Of a stretch of DNA of 64,000 nucleotides, positions 8,408 to 16,598 are shown one piece after another (position 1 is the stretch's first letter; every line of letters begins with the position of its first letter). Origin of the DNA: Pseudomonas brassicacearum (GTDB lineage Bacteria; Pseudomonadota; Gammaproteobacteria; Pseudomonadales; Pseudomonadaceae). The notes below the pieces were generated by a model. The model had not been told where the DNA came from. It saw nothing but the letters and a program-made list of their open reading frames with translations, and searched no databases. The position numbers and the translations under genes were made by a program. The stretch is taken from NCBI RefSeq assembly GCF_003732225.1, contig NZ_MOBJ01000002.1, positions 186,001 through 250,000 on the forward strand, written 5' to 3'.

Positions 8408-9532
8408 TTACTTACGGGCCTTGAGGATCACGAATTTGGGCGTTGCCGCAACCTGTTCGACACCCCGGAACAGGCGCGCCAGTTTGCTGTGATAACCCAG
8501 ATGACGGTTACCGACGATGTACAGCGCGCCGCCCACCACCAGCGCTTCGCGAGCTTGCTGGAACATCCGCCAGGCGAGGAAGTCACCGACCACCTGTTGC
8601 TGATGGAAGGGTGGATTGCACAGCACCACGTCCAGCGATTGCGGTTCCTGCCCGGCCAGACCATCGCCCGCGCGCACGATGACATCGCGCTCACCGAGGG
8701 CGGCCTGCCAGTTCTCGGCAGCGGACTGCACGGCCATGAACGACTCGTCCACCAGCGTGTAATGGGCTTGCGGGTTTTGCAGGGCACTGGCGATTGCCAA
8801 CACACCGTTGCCGCAACCCAGATCGGCGACCCGCGCGTTACCGAGGTTTTTCGGAAGATGAGGGAGAAATGCCCGGGTGCCGATGTCCAGACCTTCGCGA
8901 CAGAACACGTTGGCGTGGTTGAGTAGCTCGATTGCCGGCTCGTCGAGTTTGTAGCGAGTCGGGTAGGGCGACTGCGCGGGTTGTCTGGCGTCGGGTGTGG
9001 CAATCAGCAAGCGGGCTTTCTTGACCGCAAGCGAAGCTTGCACCGGGCCGATATAGCGCTCCAGCAGATCACCGGCAGCCCGTGGCAGGTGTTTGACCAT
9101 GGCCGCGGCAACCACTTGTGCGCCGGGTGCCAGTTGCGTTTGCAGGCGGATCAATTGCTCTTCCAGCAACGCCAGGGTTTTGGGTACGCGGATCAGTACC
9201 CGATCGAATGGACCGACCAGTGGCGCATTGGCGGGCACTGTTGGCACTGCATCAAATGCCTGGCCATTGCGTACCAGGTTCTTTTCGAGGGCCTGGATCG
9301 CGAGGAAGGAGTCGCTGCTGCTCGTGACCTGAACCTTGCCGGCGAGGCTCGCCGCCAGCGCACCAAAACTGTCATTGAGCACCAGAACCCGGGTATCGGC
9401 GTTGGGCTGCTGTTCGGCCAGATGATCGAGCAGATACTCGTCGGCCGCATCGAAAGCTTGCAGCGGTTCGTTCTGCTGTTCGGGTTGGCGGATCAGGTCA
9501 AGTTGGGCGAAGGGACTTTCGAGCAGGGGCAT
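8408..9532 (-). CDS. rlmG: 23S rRNA (guanine(1835)-N2)-methyltransferase RlmG
   Basis: RlmG methylates N2 of G1835 in naked 23S rRNA using SAM. The 374-residue protein starts MPLLESPFAQLDLIRQPEQQ, as in other Pseudomonas RlmG proteins; an upstream ATG would add eight non-conserved residues. It has the tandem RsmC/RlmG layout: a degenerate N-terminal methyltransferase-like domain, then an active C-terminal one with the SAM site VADLGCGNGVLAIASAL and the catalytic CNPPFH. It is a single gene; the 200-base gap to the LuxR gene upstream holds no feature I recognise. Confidence 0.93.
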   Translation of the reverse strand: MPLLESPFAQLDLIRQPEQQNEPLQAFDAADEYLLDHLAEQQPNADTRVLVLNDSFGALAASLAGKVQVTSSSDSFLAIQALEKNLVRNGQAFDAVPTVPANAPLVGPFDRVLIRVPKTLALLEEQLIRLQTQLAPGAQVVAAAMVKHLPRAAGDLLERYIGPVQASLAVKKARLLIATPDARQPAQSPYPTRYKLDEPAIELLNHANVFCREGLDIGTRAFLPHLPKNLGNARVADLGCGNGVLAIASALQNPQAHYTLVDESFMAVQSAAENWQAALGERDVIVRAGDGLAGQEPQSLDVVLCNPPFHQQQVVGDFLAWRMFQQAREALVVGGALYIVGNRHLGYHSKLARLFRGVEQVAATPKFVILKARK

Positions 9533-9733
9533 GAGGCGGGGACTCTGGATAATCAACGGGTGTCCCGCGGTTCTGCACGTATTGAATGCTGGCGGGACCG
9601 CCTGAGCGGAATTCGTCGCGAGGTCTCTCGCGTCATCACTCAGAGGGACGTAAATGGTACGTTTTTTTCCGCTGGATTACTCGTTGGTTTTCCTTCGTGT
9701 TCAGCGCTGACACGCCGTGGTATTAGTTGAGGT

Positions 9734-10450
9734 TCAGATCAAATGACTCTTTGCCGCATGCACGACGGCAGAAATCTTGTTGGTGACGCCCAGTTTCCTG
9801 ATCGCGCTGCCAATGTGGAAATTCACCGTACGCGGGCTGAGATTGAGGATGATCCCGATGTCCAGGGCGGTCTTGCCTTCCGCAGACCACTTCAGCACCT
9901 CCGTTTCTCGTGGCGATAAATGAGTCACGCTCACGCAGCCCGAATTCTTGCTGGTCAGCTTTTGCGTGGCGAGGGTGTGCAGCTTATGGCTGATGAACGT
10001 CGCGTAACCGAGGTTTTCATAGAGTTCATAAGCGCTGATCCGACAATGACTTCGGGCCACGCTGAGCATGCTGCTGCTGTGGTTGTTAACGTCATGTACC
10101 GGCTGTGACCAGCCGTACTGCAAGCCTTGTTCCGCGAGCGATCGCCAGAGCTCGGGGGCCTTGGCGAAGGTGTCTCTGTCCCAGAGAATGGGCAGCATTG
10201 ATTGGCAGCAATGCGCCACTATTGGATCTATCGTGGAGTACTTGTTTTGCTCATAGTGAGTGTTCCAGCTATGTGAGTAATTATTAAGGTTTATGTCATT
10301 AAAACAATGGCTTGTCGTATGAGAAATCATCGAAAATGCGCAGTATTCATAACCAAGGTTGTTAAAGAAACCGAGTGCGATCTTGTAAGCATTTTCAATA
10401 CTTGACTCATAAATCAGCTGTTTTAGCTGGGTTTCCTTCCAGATATCCAT
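9734..10450 (-). CDS. LuxR-family regulator with autoinducer-binding domain (LuxR solo)
   Basis: A 238-residue regulator. Residues about 15-150 form an acyl-homoserine-lactone-binding domain in which the positions matching TraR Trp57, Tyr61, Asp70-Pro71 and Trp85 are kept (WNTHYEQNKY, TIDP, ILWDRD). The C-terminal LuxR DNA-binding domain is complete (LSPRETEVLKWSAEGKT...LNLSPRTVNFHIGSAIRKLGV). No luxI synthase is in the window, so it is an orphan. The start MDIWKETQ at 10450 follows GGGAGAGGG. GC is about 36% over 10261-10440 by hand count, well below the neighbours, suggesting transfer. The inducer and targets are unknown. Confidence 0.88.
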   Translation of the reverse strand: MDIWKETQLKQLIYESSIENAYKIALGFFNNLGYEYCAFSMISHTTSHCFNDINLNNYSHSWNTHYEQNKYSTIDPIVAHCCQSMLPILWDRDTFAKAPELWRSLAEQGLQYGWSQPVHDVNNHSSSMLSVARSHCRISAYELYENLGYATFISHKLHTLATQKLTSKNSGCVSVTHLSPRETEVLKWSAEGKTALDIGIILNLSPRTVNFHIGSAIRKLGVTNKISAVVHAAKSHLI

Positions 10451-10514
10451 AGAGCCCTCTCCCTTTATGGTGCTTGGTGGATGCCGATCGGATCCAAAGC
10501 TCACGCGTCACGAT

Positions 10515-10532
10515 TGTAGGATAAGTCTTACG
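10515..10532. promoter_or_regulatory. possible GacA-type box
   Basis: TGTAGGATAAGTCTTACG matches 10 of 12 defined bases of the Gac upstream element TGTAAG-N6-CTTACA with exact spacing. It lies 65 bases before the LuxR solo start and also faces fpr. No GGA-rich small RNA is visible next to it, so a direct effect on luxR would be the simplest role. This is tentative. Confidence 0.35.
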
Positions 10533-10688
10533 CGCATGAAGTGATTTTTTTGCTCTTGAGTGGCCCGTTAAATGAATAACCGGTTCTTAGGGTGGCAGTC
10601 TCTGTAGAGAGCGTGAGGGGTAGACTGTCATTTATAGACATTAAATTTTTTTTATGTTCGGGCAGCGGCCCGAGCGTTTAACTTTTGG

Positions 10689-10710
10689 TTAATGAATTTC
10701 CATTCATTAA
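10689..10710. promoter_or_regulatory. perfect palindrome, probable operator before fpr
   Basis: Two 9-base arms, TTAATGAAT and ATTCATTAA, flank a 4-base centre (TTCC). The element is 76 bases before the fpr start in an AT-rich gap. Its symmetry and position suggest a dimeric regulator site, for example of LysR type, but the binder is unknown. Confidence 0.5.
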
Positions 10711-10785
10711 TACCACTACAAACCGGCGGTGTTTCTTCGCGCAGCTTTGCGGGACACTGGGGCGATCAGACCTATGGAGCGCCCC

Positions 10786-11562
10786 ATGACCGTCAGCGCA
10801 GAGAAGTTCACCCGCCAAACCTTGCTTGATGTCCAGCCGTTAACACCCAATCTGTTCACGCTACGCACCACGCGAGATCCTGGCTTTCGTTTTCGGGCCG
10901 GGCAATTTGCCCGGTTAGGGGTGACCAAGCCCGATGGCAGCACGATATGGCGTGCCTATTCCATGGTCTCTTCACCCCATGACGAGTTTCTTGAGTTCTT
11001 TTCCATCGTTGTACCGGAGGGTGAATTCACCAGCGAGCTGAGTCGTCTGAAGGTGGGCGATACCTTGATGGTCGACCGTCAGGCCTTTGGCTTTCTGACC
11101 CTTGATCGCTTTGTCGATGGACGTGATCTCTGGTTGTTGTCCACAGGTACCGGCATCGCACCGTTTCTCTCGATTCTGCAGGACTTTGAGGTCTGGGAGA
11201 AATTCGAGCGAATCATTCTGGTGTATAGCGTACGCGAAGTGCGGGAACTGGCTTATCAGGCGCTGATTGCCGAGTTGGCAGCGCGTGACTATCTGGCGGA
11301 GCACCACCATAAACTGCAATTCATCGCCACTGTTACCCGCGAGCAGCATCCGCACGCATTGAGCGGGCGCATCACCCAGTTGATCAAGAATGGTGAGCTG
11401 GAGCGGGTGGCTGGCGTCGCCATAACGGCCGAGCATTCGCGAGTAATGCTCTGCGGCAACCCGCAGATGATCGATGACACACGCAATTTGCTGAAAGAGC
11501 GCGACATGCAACTGAGCCTGAGTCGTCGACCTGGCCAAGTCGCCGTCGAGAACTACTGGTAA
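10786..11562 (+). CDS. fpr: ferredoxin/flavodoxin-NADP+ reductase (FprB-like)
   Basis: A 258-residue FAD enzyme that moves electrons between NADPH and ferredoxin or flavodoxin. It shows the FAD-binding motif RAYSMVSSP, the NADP site STGTGIAPFLSIL and the late motif MLCGNPQMIDD. The C terminus ends AVENYW, unlike the main Pseudomonas Fpr (which ends ...AFVEK), so it fits the second, FprB-like group. The ATG at 10786 gives the family length; a longer frame from 10729 is unlikely. Its place next to mscL, katB-ankB and radA equals that of PA4615 in P. aeruginosa (from memory). An AT-rich region with palindromes separates it from the divergent LuxR gene. Confidence 0.9.
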   Translation: MTVSAEKFTRQTLLDVQPLTPNLFTLRTTRDPGFRFRAGQFARLGVTKPDGSTIWRAYSMVSSPHDEFLEFFSIVVPEGEFTSELSRLKVGDTLMVDRQAFGFLTLDRFVDGRDLWLLSTGTGIAPFLSILQDFEVWEKFERIILVYSVREVRELAYQALIAELAARDYLAEHHHKLQFIATVTREQHPHALSGRITQLIKNGELERVAGVAITAEHSRVMLCGNPQMIDDTRNLLKERDMQLSLSRRPGQVAVENYW

Positions 11563-11564
11563 TG

Positions 11565-11805
11565 AAAAACGGCGCCATCAGTTAAGCCAGTATGCAATCC
11601 GTAGCAGCTGGCGAAGCCTGCGTTCGGCGGCGTAGCCGTCGCAAATTCGGCATCCACGGATTACTGGAAGACCTCAATGCATGATTTTACGACCGCTTCG
11701 TCCGGATGCGGCCCAGACCGAACGCAGGCTTCGCCAGCTGCTACGGGATATGCGTCGCCCCGGAATCTCTACTGACTGGCATTACGCCGTCAGGCGCCGT
11801 TTTTT
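11565..11805 (+). terminator. split terminator containing a 29-bp inverted repeat
   Basis: AAAAACGGCGCC (11565-11576) is complementary to GGCGCCGTTTTT (11793-11804), followed by T. GCCAGT on the left (11586-11591) also has a partner ACTGGC on the right. Between them sit two 29-bp inverted repeat arms (11599-11627 and 11718-11746). The whole reads as an intrinsic terminator for fpr (and mscL from the other side) opened by a repeat element. Confidence 0.55.
11599..11746. repeat. inverted repeat, GTAGCAGCTGGCGAAGCCTGCG type
   Basis: Arms 11599-11627 and 11718-11746 are perfect 29-bp inverted copies with a 90-base centre. The core resembles the GTAGGAGCTGC family elsewhere in the window but continues CGTTCGG instead of the ATCTTTTGAT end. 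It lies between convergent fpr and mscL. Confidence 0.85.
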
Positions 11806-11820
11806 ATCGCAGTACAGCTT

Positions 11821-12234
11821 TCAGGGCTGTTTGTTCTGCGCTTTGAGCAGGTCGCGAATCTCGCTCAACAGTTCTTCTTCCTTGGTCGGAACCGGCGGCA
11901 GGCTTGGCGCCACAGCTTCTTCACGCTTCAGGCGGTTGATGGCTTTCACGCCCGCGAAGATCGCGAACGCGACGATCAGGAAGTCGATAATGCTCTGGAT
12001 GAATTTACCGTAGGCCAGCACCACGGCCGGGACAGTGCCCTGCGCCGCTTTCAGCGTGACCGCCAGGTCCGCGAAGTCCACCCCACCGATCAGCAAGCCG
12101 ATTGGCGGCATGACGACGTCACCGACAAACGACGAAACGATCTTGCCGAACGCGGCGCCGATGATAATACCGACCGCCATGTCGACCACATTACCTTTGA
12201 CCGCGAAGGCCTTGAACTCACTTATCACGCCCAT
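11821..12234 (-). CDS. mscL: large-conductance mechanosensitive channel MscL
   Basis: MscL opens under membrane tension and releases solutes during hypo-osmotic shock. The 137-residue protein has the N-terminal amphipathic segment and first helix ([20 protein letters not shown]), the pore glycine/alanine pattern, a second helix ([17 protein letters not shown]), and the cytoplasmic helix [15 protein letters not shown]. Length is standard. The 283-base gap to katB upstream contains no gene; it should hold both promoters. Confidence 0.97.
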   Translation of the reverse strand: MGVISEFKAFAVKGNVVDMAVGIIIGAAFGKIVSSFVGDVVMPPIGLLIGGVDFADLAVTLKAAQGTVPAVVLAYGKFIQSIIDFLIVAFAIFAGVKAINRLKREEAVAPSLPPVPTKEEELLSEIRDLLKAQNKQP

Positions 12235-12517
12235 AGGTTATTCCTTGTTACAGATGAGGTTGGTGAGCGCAGTGTAAATCAGCAAGTCGGGTCTTGCTCG
12301 ACACAACTGCTTACAGCGCTCGCAGCTATCGACCCGCTTACTGGCAAATAGTTTACAAAGTGCCATCAATCGCGCGTGAATACGCGCCAACCCACTGACA
12401 GACCAGAAAAAACTCTCAATCGACGCATTGCGTTCTTTCTATTTATGTTTTGACTGCCCGGTCACTAGCCTCTGTTCAGCGCACCTGGATGCGCTACACA
12501 AAATCAGAGGAATTGAC

Positions 12518-14059
12518 ATGACCACCGCCATTATCCGAGAGGCTTTTCCCCATCGCCGTACACTCGGCGTCTTGACCGCCAGCCTGCTGTCGTTCTCCGT
12601 TCACGCGACGACCTTGACCCGCGATAACGGCGCTGCCGTAGGCGACAACCAGAACTCACAGACCGCAGGGGCCACTGGCCCGGTGCTATTGCAGGACGTG
12701 CAACTGATCCAGAAGCTCCAGCGCTTCGACCGCGAACGCATCCCGGAGCGGGTTGTACACGCCCGCGGTACGGGTGCCCACGGCAGTTTCACCGTGACCG
12801 ACGACCTCAGCGACCTGACCAAGGCCAAAGTCTTTGCCGCTGGCCAGACGACGCCAGTGTTTGTGCGTTTTTCCGCGGTGGTACACGGCAACCACTCCCC
12901 GGAAACCCTGCGCGACCCACGAGGCTTTGCCACCAAGTTCTACACTGCAGACGGCAACTGGGACCTGGTCGGCAATAATTTCCCGACCTTTTTCATCCGC
13001 GATGCAATCAAATTCCCGGACATGGTCCACGCCTTCAAGCCGGATCCGCGCACCAATCTGGATGATGACTCACGCCGGTTCGACTTCTTTTCCCATGTCC
13101 CGGAAGCCACTCGGACACTGACCGAGTTGTATTCCAACTCCGGTACGCCGGCGAGTTACCGGGAAATGGACGGTAATGGAGTTCACGCCTATAAACTGGT
13201 GAATGCCAAAGGCGAAGTCAGTTATGTAAAGTTTCATTGGAAAAGTTTGCAGGGTATTAATAATCTCGACCCGCAAGCCGTTACCAAGGTTCAGGGTCAA
13301 GACTACAGTCATATGACCAATGATCTGGTCGCTCATATTAACAAGGGCGATTTTCCAAAGTGGGATTTGTACATTCAGGTTCTAAAACCGCAAGATGTGT
13401 ACAAGTTTGATTTTGATCCATTGGATGCTACCAAGATCTGGCCGGGTATCCCTGAGCGAAAAGTTGGACAAATGGTGCTCAATCGTAATCCTGCGAATGT
13501 CTTTCAGGAAACCGAACAAGTTGCCATGGCACCGGCCAATCTAGTTCCGGGAATCGAACCTTCGGAAGATCGTTTGTTGCAAGGTCGAGTGTTCTCTTAT
13601 GCCGATACGCAACTCTATCGCCTAGGCGCCAATGCGTTGCAGTTACCGATCAATGCGCCAAAAACAACGGTGAACAACGGTAATCAGGACGGTGCGATGA
13701 ACGCCGGTCACAGCAGCGGTGGTGTGAACTATCAGCCGAGTCGTCTGGAGTCGCGTGAGGAACCTCAAACAGCACGCTACAGCCAGTCGGCGCTGTCGGG
13801 TACGACCCAGCAGGCGAAGATCCAGCGCGAGCAAAACTTCAAGCAGGCCGGCGATCTGTATCGCTCGTTCAGCAAGAAGGAACGCAGCGACCTGATCGAA
13901 AGCTTTGGTGGCTCGCTGGCCACCACGGATGACGAAAGCAAGCACATCATTCTGTCCTTCCTTTATAAGGCTGACCCTGAATACGGCACTGGCGTGACCA
14001 AGGTCGCCAAGGGGGATCTGAGTCGCGTCAAGACGCTCGCGGACAAACTGGTCGACTGA
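12518..14059 (+). CDS. katB: periplasmic catalase KatB
   Basis: KatB is a haem catalase that breaks down hydrogen peroxide. The 513-residue precursor has a Sec signal peptide with likely cleavage after SVHA (about residue 28). The catalytic histidine region RVVHARGTGAHG and the haem-ligand tyrosine motif RVFSYADTQLYRLG are intact. The ATG at 12518 follows CAGAGG at good spacing; an in-frame start 30 residues earlier is not supported. The ankyrin partner gene follows 63 bases later across a strong stem-loop. GC drops to about 41% at 13201-13440 by hand count. P. aeruginosa KatB is peroxide-induced; I could not confirm an OxyR site here. Confidence 0.95.
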   Translation: MTTAIIREAFPHRRTLGVLTASLLSFSVHATTLTRDNGAAVGDNQNSQTAGATGPVLLQDVQLIQKLQRFDRERIPERVVHARGTGAHGSFTVTDDLSDLTKAKVFAAGQTTPVFVRFSAVVHGNHSPETLRDPRGFATKFYTADGNWDLVGNNFPTFFIRDAIKFPDMVHAFKPDPRTNLDDDSRRFDFFSHVPEATRTLTELYSNSGTPASYREMDGNGVHAYKLVNAKGEVSYVKFHWKSLQGINNLDPQAVTKVQGQDYSHMTNDLVAHINKGDFPKWDLYIQVLKPQDVYKFDFDPLDATKIWPGIPERKVGQMVLNRNPANVFQETEQVAMAPANLVPGIEPSEDRLLQGRVFSYADTQLYRLGANALQLPINAPKTTVNNGNQDGAMNAGHSSGGVNYQPSRLESREEPQTARYSQSALSGTTQQAKIQREQNFKQAGDLYRSFSKKERSDLIESFGGSLATTDDESKHIILSFLYKADPEYGTGVTKVAKGDLSRVKTLADKLVD

Positions 14060-14076
14060 TCGTCATTGTCTCAACC

Positions 14077-14109
14077 GGTTCTCGCACGACTCAGTGTTGT
14101 GCGAGAACC
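14077..14109 (+). other. strong stem-loop between katB and ankB
   Basis: GGTTCTCGCAC (14077-14087) pairs perfectly with GTGCGAGAACC (14099-14109); three more pairs including a G-U can extend it to a 5-base loop. No T-run follows, since ankB begins 13 bases later. It may be an mRNA-processing or stability element that sets the katB:ankB ratio. Confidence 0.6.
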
Positions 14110-14122
14110 CAGGAGCTGTGCC

Positions 14123-14677
14123 ATGCGAATCTATCTTTACCTGTTTATGGCCAGCCTGGCGTTCAGCGTTTACGCAGAGCCGGGTGCCGACCTCACCAAG
14201 GATCCGGCAGTGCTCAAGGCGCAATTGCAGGATTACTACTTCGACGCCGCTCGTCGCGGCGATGTGCCGATGCTCGAGACGTTCATCGAGGCGGGCTATT
14301 CCCTCGATACTCGCGACAGCAAGGGTTACACCGCTTTGATCCTGGCGGCTTACCACGGTCAGTCTGCGGCGGTAGAGCGGTTGCTCGGCGCCGGGGCTAA
14401 TGCCTGTTCCCAGGACCTGCGTGGCAACACGGCGCTGATGGGGGCGATCTTCAAGGGCGAAGTGCAAATCGCCCGACGTCTGTTGGCGACCGATTGCAGC
14501 CCGGACCAACGTAATGGCGTGGGCCAGACAGCGGCGATGTATGCGGGCCTGTTCAAACGAGTCGAGTTGCTCGACGCGTTGGCAGCCAAGGGCGCCGACC
14601 TGAAGGCCGAGGATCCGTTGGGCAACAGCGCCGCGCGTCTGGCCGAGGGCGAAATCCGTACCGCGGCGCCGCGCTGA
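14123..14677 (+). CDS. ankB: ankyrin-repeat protein AnkB, KatB partner
   Basis: The 184-residue precursor has a signal peptide (MRIYLYLFMASLAFSVYA) and about four ankyrin repeats, including DSKGYTALILAAYHGQSAAV, DLRGNTALMGAIFKGEVQIA and GVGQTAAMYAGLFKRVELL. In P. aeruginosa AnkB is needed for full KatB activity in the periplasm and is co-transcribed with katB; the same order is seen here. The ATG at 14123 follows AGGAG and begins the signal peptide. It probably acts as a scaffold or haem-loading aid, though the mechanism is not shown by sequence. Confidence 0.9.
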   Translation: MRIYLYLFMASLAFSVYAEPGADLTKDPAVLKAQLQDYYFDAARRGDVPMLETFIEAGYSLDTRDSKGYTALILAAYHGQSAAVERLLGAGANACSQDLRGNTALMGAIFKGEVQIARRLLATDCSPDQRNGVGQTAAMYAGLFKRVELLDALAAKGADLKAEDPLGNSAARLAEGEIRTAAPR

Positions 14678-14722
14678 TTGTGTCCAGCTGAGCTATCATC
14701 GCGGTTTTTTCCGGGAGTTCAG

Positions 14723-16090
14723 ATGGCCAAGGCAAAGCGCATGTACGGCTGCACCGAGTGCGGCTCGACCTTCCCCAAGTGGGCCGGCCAATGCGGTGAA
14801 TGCGGGGCCTGGAACACCCTGACCGAAACCCTGGTGGAAAGTGGCGGTGCCGCAGCCCCCAGCGGTCGCACTGGCTGGGCCGGGCAGCAGGCGCAGATCA
14901 AGACGCTGGCCGAAGTCAGCGTCGAAGAGATTCCACGTTTCTCCACCGCGTCCGGTGAGCTGGACCGCGTGCTCGGTGGCGGTCTGGTCGACGGCTCGGT
15001 GGTGCTGATCGGCGGTGATCCGGGTATCGGCAAGTCGACCATCCTCCTGCAAACCCTCTGCAACCTCGCGACCCGCATGCCGGCGCTCTACGTCACGGGG
15101 GAGGAATCCCAGCAGCAAGTGGCCATGCGCGCTCGACGTCTGGGCTTGCCGCAAGATCAACTGCGGGTCATGACCGAAACCTGCATCGAAACCATCATTG
15201 CCACGGCCCGGGTGGAGAAACCCAAGGTCATGGTGATCGACTCGATCCAGACGATTTTCACCGAGCAACTGCAATCGGCGCCGGGCGGCGTGTCGCAGGT
15301 TCGCGAAAGCGCGGCGTTGCTGGTGCGTTACGCAAAGCAGAGCGGCACGGCGATTTTCCTCGTCGGCCACGTGACTAAAGAAGGTGCATTGGCTGGGCCA
15401 AGAGTGCTGGAGCACATGGTCGATACGGTGCTGTATTTCGAAGGCGAGTCTGATGGACGCTTGCGTCTGCTGCGGGCGGTGAAAAACCGTTTTGGTGCCG
15501 TCAACGAATTGGGCGTGTTCGGTATGACCGACAAGGGCCTGAAGGAAGTCTCAAACCCTTCGGCGATTTTCCTCACGCGTGCGCAGGAAGAAGTACCGGG
15601 CAGCGTGGTGATGGCGACGTGGGAAGGCACGCGACCAATGCTGGTGGAAGTTCAGGCACTGGTGGACGACAGCCACCTGGCCAACCCGCGCCGGGTGACC
15701 CTGGGGCTGGATCAGAATCGTCTGGCCATGCTGTTGGCGGTGTTGCACCGCCACGGCGGTATTCCGACCCACGACCAGGACGTGTTTCTCAACGTGGTCG
15801 GTGGGGTCAAGGTGCTGGAAACGGCGTCCGACCTGGCGTTGATGGCGGCCGTGATGTCCAGCCTGCGCAATCGGCCATTGCCTCACGATCTGCTGGTGTT
15901 TGGTGAGGTCGGCTTGTCCGGTGAGGTGCGGCCGGTGCCAAGTGGTCAGGAACGCTTGAAGGAAGCCGCCAAGCACGGCTTCAAACGCGCGATCGTGCCC
16001 AAGGGCAATGCGCCGAAAGAAGCGCCTGCCGGTTTGCGGATCATCGCGGTGACCCGACTGGAACAGGCACTCGACGCGCTATTTGAATAA
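14723..16090 (+). CDS. radA: DNA repair protein RadA (Sms)
   Basis: RadA is a RecA-like ATPase that drives branch migration of recombination intermediates. In the 455-residue protein an N-terminal zinc finger (CTECGSTFPKWAGQCGEC) precedes the Walker A GGDPGIGKS (residues 97-105), the RadA motif KNRFG, and a Lon-protease-like C-terminal domain without protease residues. The ATG at 14723 follows GGGAG; an upstream in-frame start lacks conserved sequence. The gene ends in a 33-bp inverted repeat. Confidence 0.97.
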   Translation: MAKAKRMYGCTECGSTFPKWAGQCGECGAWNTLTETLVESGGAAAPSGRTGWAGQQAQIKTLAEVSVEEIPRFSTASGELDRVLGGGLVDGSVVLIGGDPGIGKSTILLQTLCNLATRMPALYVTGEESQQQVAMRARRLGLPQDQLRVMTETCIETIIATARVEKPKVMVIDSIQTIFTEQLQSAPGGVSQVRESAALLVRYAKQSGTAIFLVGHVTKEGALAGPRVLEHMVDTVLYFEGESDGRLRLLRAVKNRFGAVNELGVFGMTDKGLKEVSNPSAIFLTRAQEEVPGSVVMATWEGTRPMLVEVQALVDDSHLANPRRVTLGLDQNRLAMLLAVLHRHGGIPTHDQDVFLNVVGGVKVLETASDLALMAAVMSSLRNRPLPHDLLVFGEVGLSGEVRPVPSGQERLKEAAKHGFKRAIVPKGNAPKEAPAGLRIIAVTRLEQALDALFE

Positions 16091-16130
16091 GCACAATCCC
16101 TGGACACCCTAATCGAATAAACACAGCCCC

Positions 16131-16222
16131 CGTAGGAGCTGCCGCAGGCTGCGATCTTTTGATGTGTGGCATCAGTCGAATCGCTGAAGATCAAAAGATC
16201 GCAGCCTGCGGCAGCTCCTACG
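16131..16222. repeat. 33-bp inverted repeat, GTAGGAGCTGC family
   Basis: Arms 16131-16163 and 16190-16222 are perfect inverse copies over 33 bases with a 26-base loop. It lies between convergent radA and the PilZ gene and is the best-kept copy of this family in the window; it could also stop transcription from both sides. Confidence 0.95.
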
Positions 16223-16229
16223 AGAGCGG

Positions 16230-16598
16230 TCAGAGGTCGATCAGCGCGCCCAGCTCCCGTTCAAGTTCGGCGTGATCACCCGTATTGAGTTCGACCAGCC
16301 GTCGCAGGCTGCTGACGGACTCCAGGCCTATGTACCGACAGACGAAGCCCAACTGGTGGTTATTGTCATGGGACAGTTGCACGTCCATGCGGATCTCGGT
16401 GTCCTTGCTCAAGTGAATGTCGACCGAAAACATCTTCTCCTTGTCCCCAAGCCACGGCTCGGGACGTTCGATCAACAAGCCCTTGAGTGACAGGTCGAGC
16501 AGTTTCACCGGCCAGCGATGCTCGCCTTGGCTGAGCTCGGTGCTGGCATCGAATGCAATGCGTTTGAAGCGGCGGCGATTGGCGGGGTGGTCCCTCAT
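16230..16598 (-). CDS. mapZ: PilZ-domain c-di-GMP receptor, MapZ-like
   Basis: This 122-residue single PilZ domain has the RRRFKR N-terminal arginine motif and DLSLKG, the two elements that bind cyclic di-GMP. Its sequence aligns well from memory with P. aeruginosa PA4608 (MapZ), including RRRFxRIAFDA near the start and LRRLVELNxGD near the end, and it holds the same place between radA and cstA. MapZ binds the chemotaxis methyltransferase CheR1 and alters flagellar switching when c-di-GMP is high; that role is inferred by orthology. Confidence 0.85.
   Translation of the reverse strand: MRDHPANRRRFKRIAFDASTELSQGEHRWPVKLLDLSLKGLLIERPEPWLGDKEKMFSVDIHLSKDTEIRMDVQLSHDNNHQLGFVCRYIGLESVSSLRRLVELNTGDHAELERELGALIDL

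Noticed and set aside
10608..10650. lux box for the LuxR solo
   Set aside because: Sequences such as CTGTCATTTATAGACA have only partial symmetry and do not fit the usual CT-N12-AG pattern.
10532..10715. Possible Rsm-type small RNA after the Gac-like box
   Set aside because: No repeated GGA motifs in loops are visible on the plus strand and the terminator-like hairpin near 10652-10672 is weak, so an RsmX/Y/Z-like RNA is not supported.
12350..12517. OxyR site before katB
   Set aside because: ATAG near 12347 starts a possible pattern, but the later quarter-sites do not match the ATAG-N7-CTAT spacing well enough.
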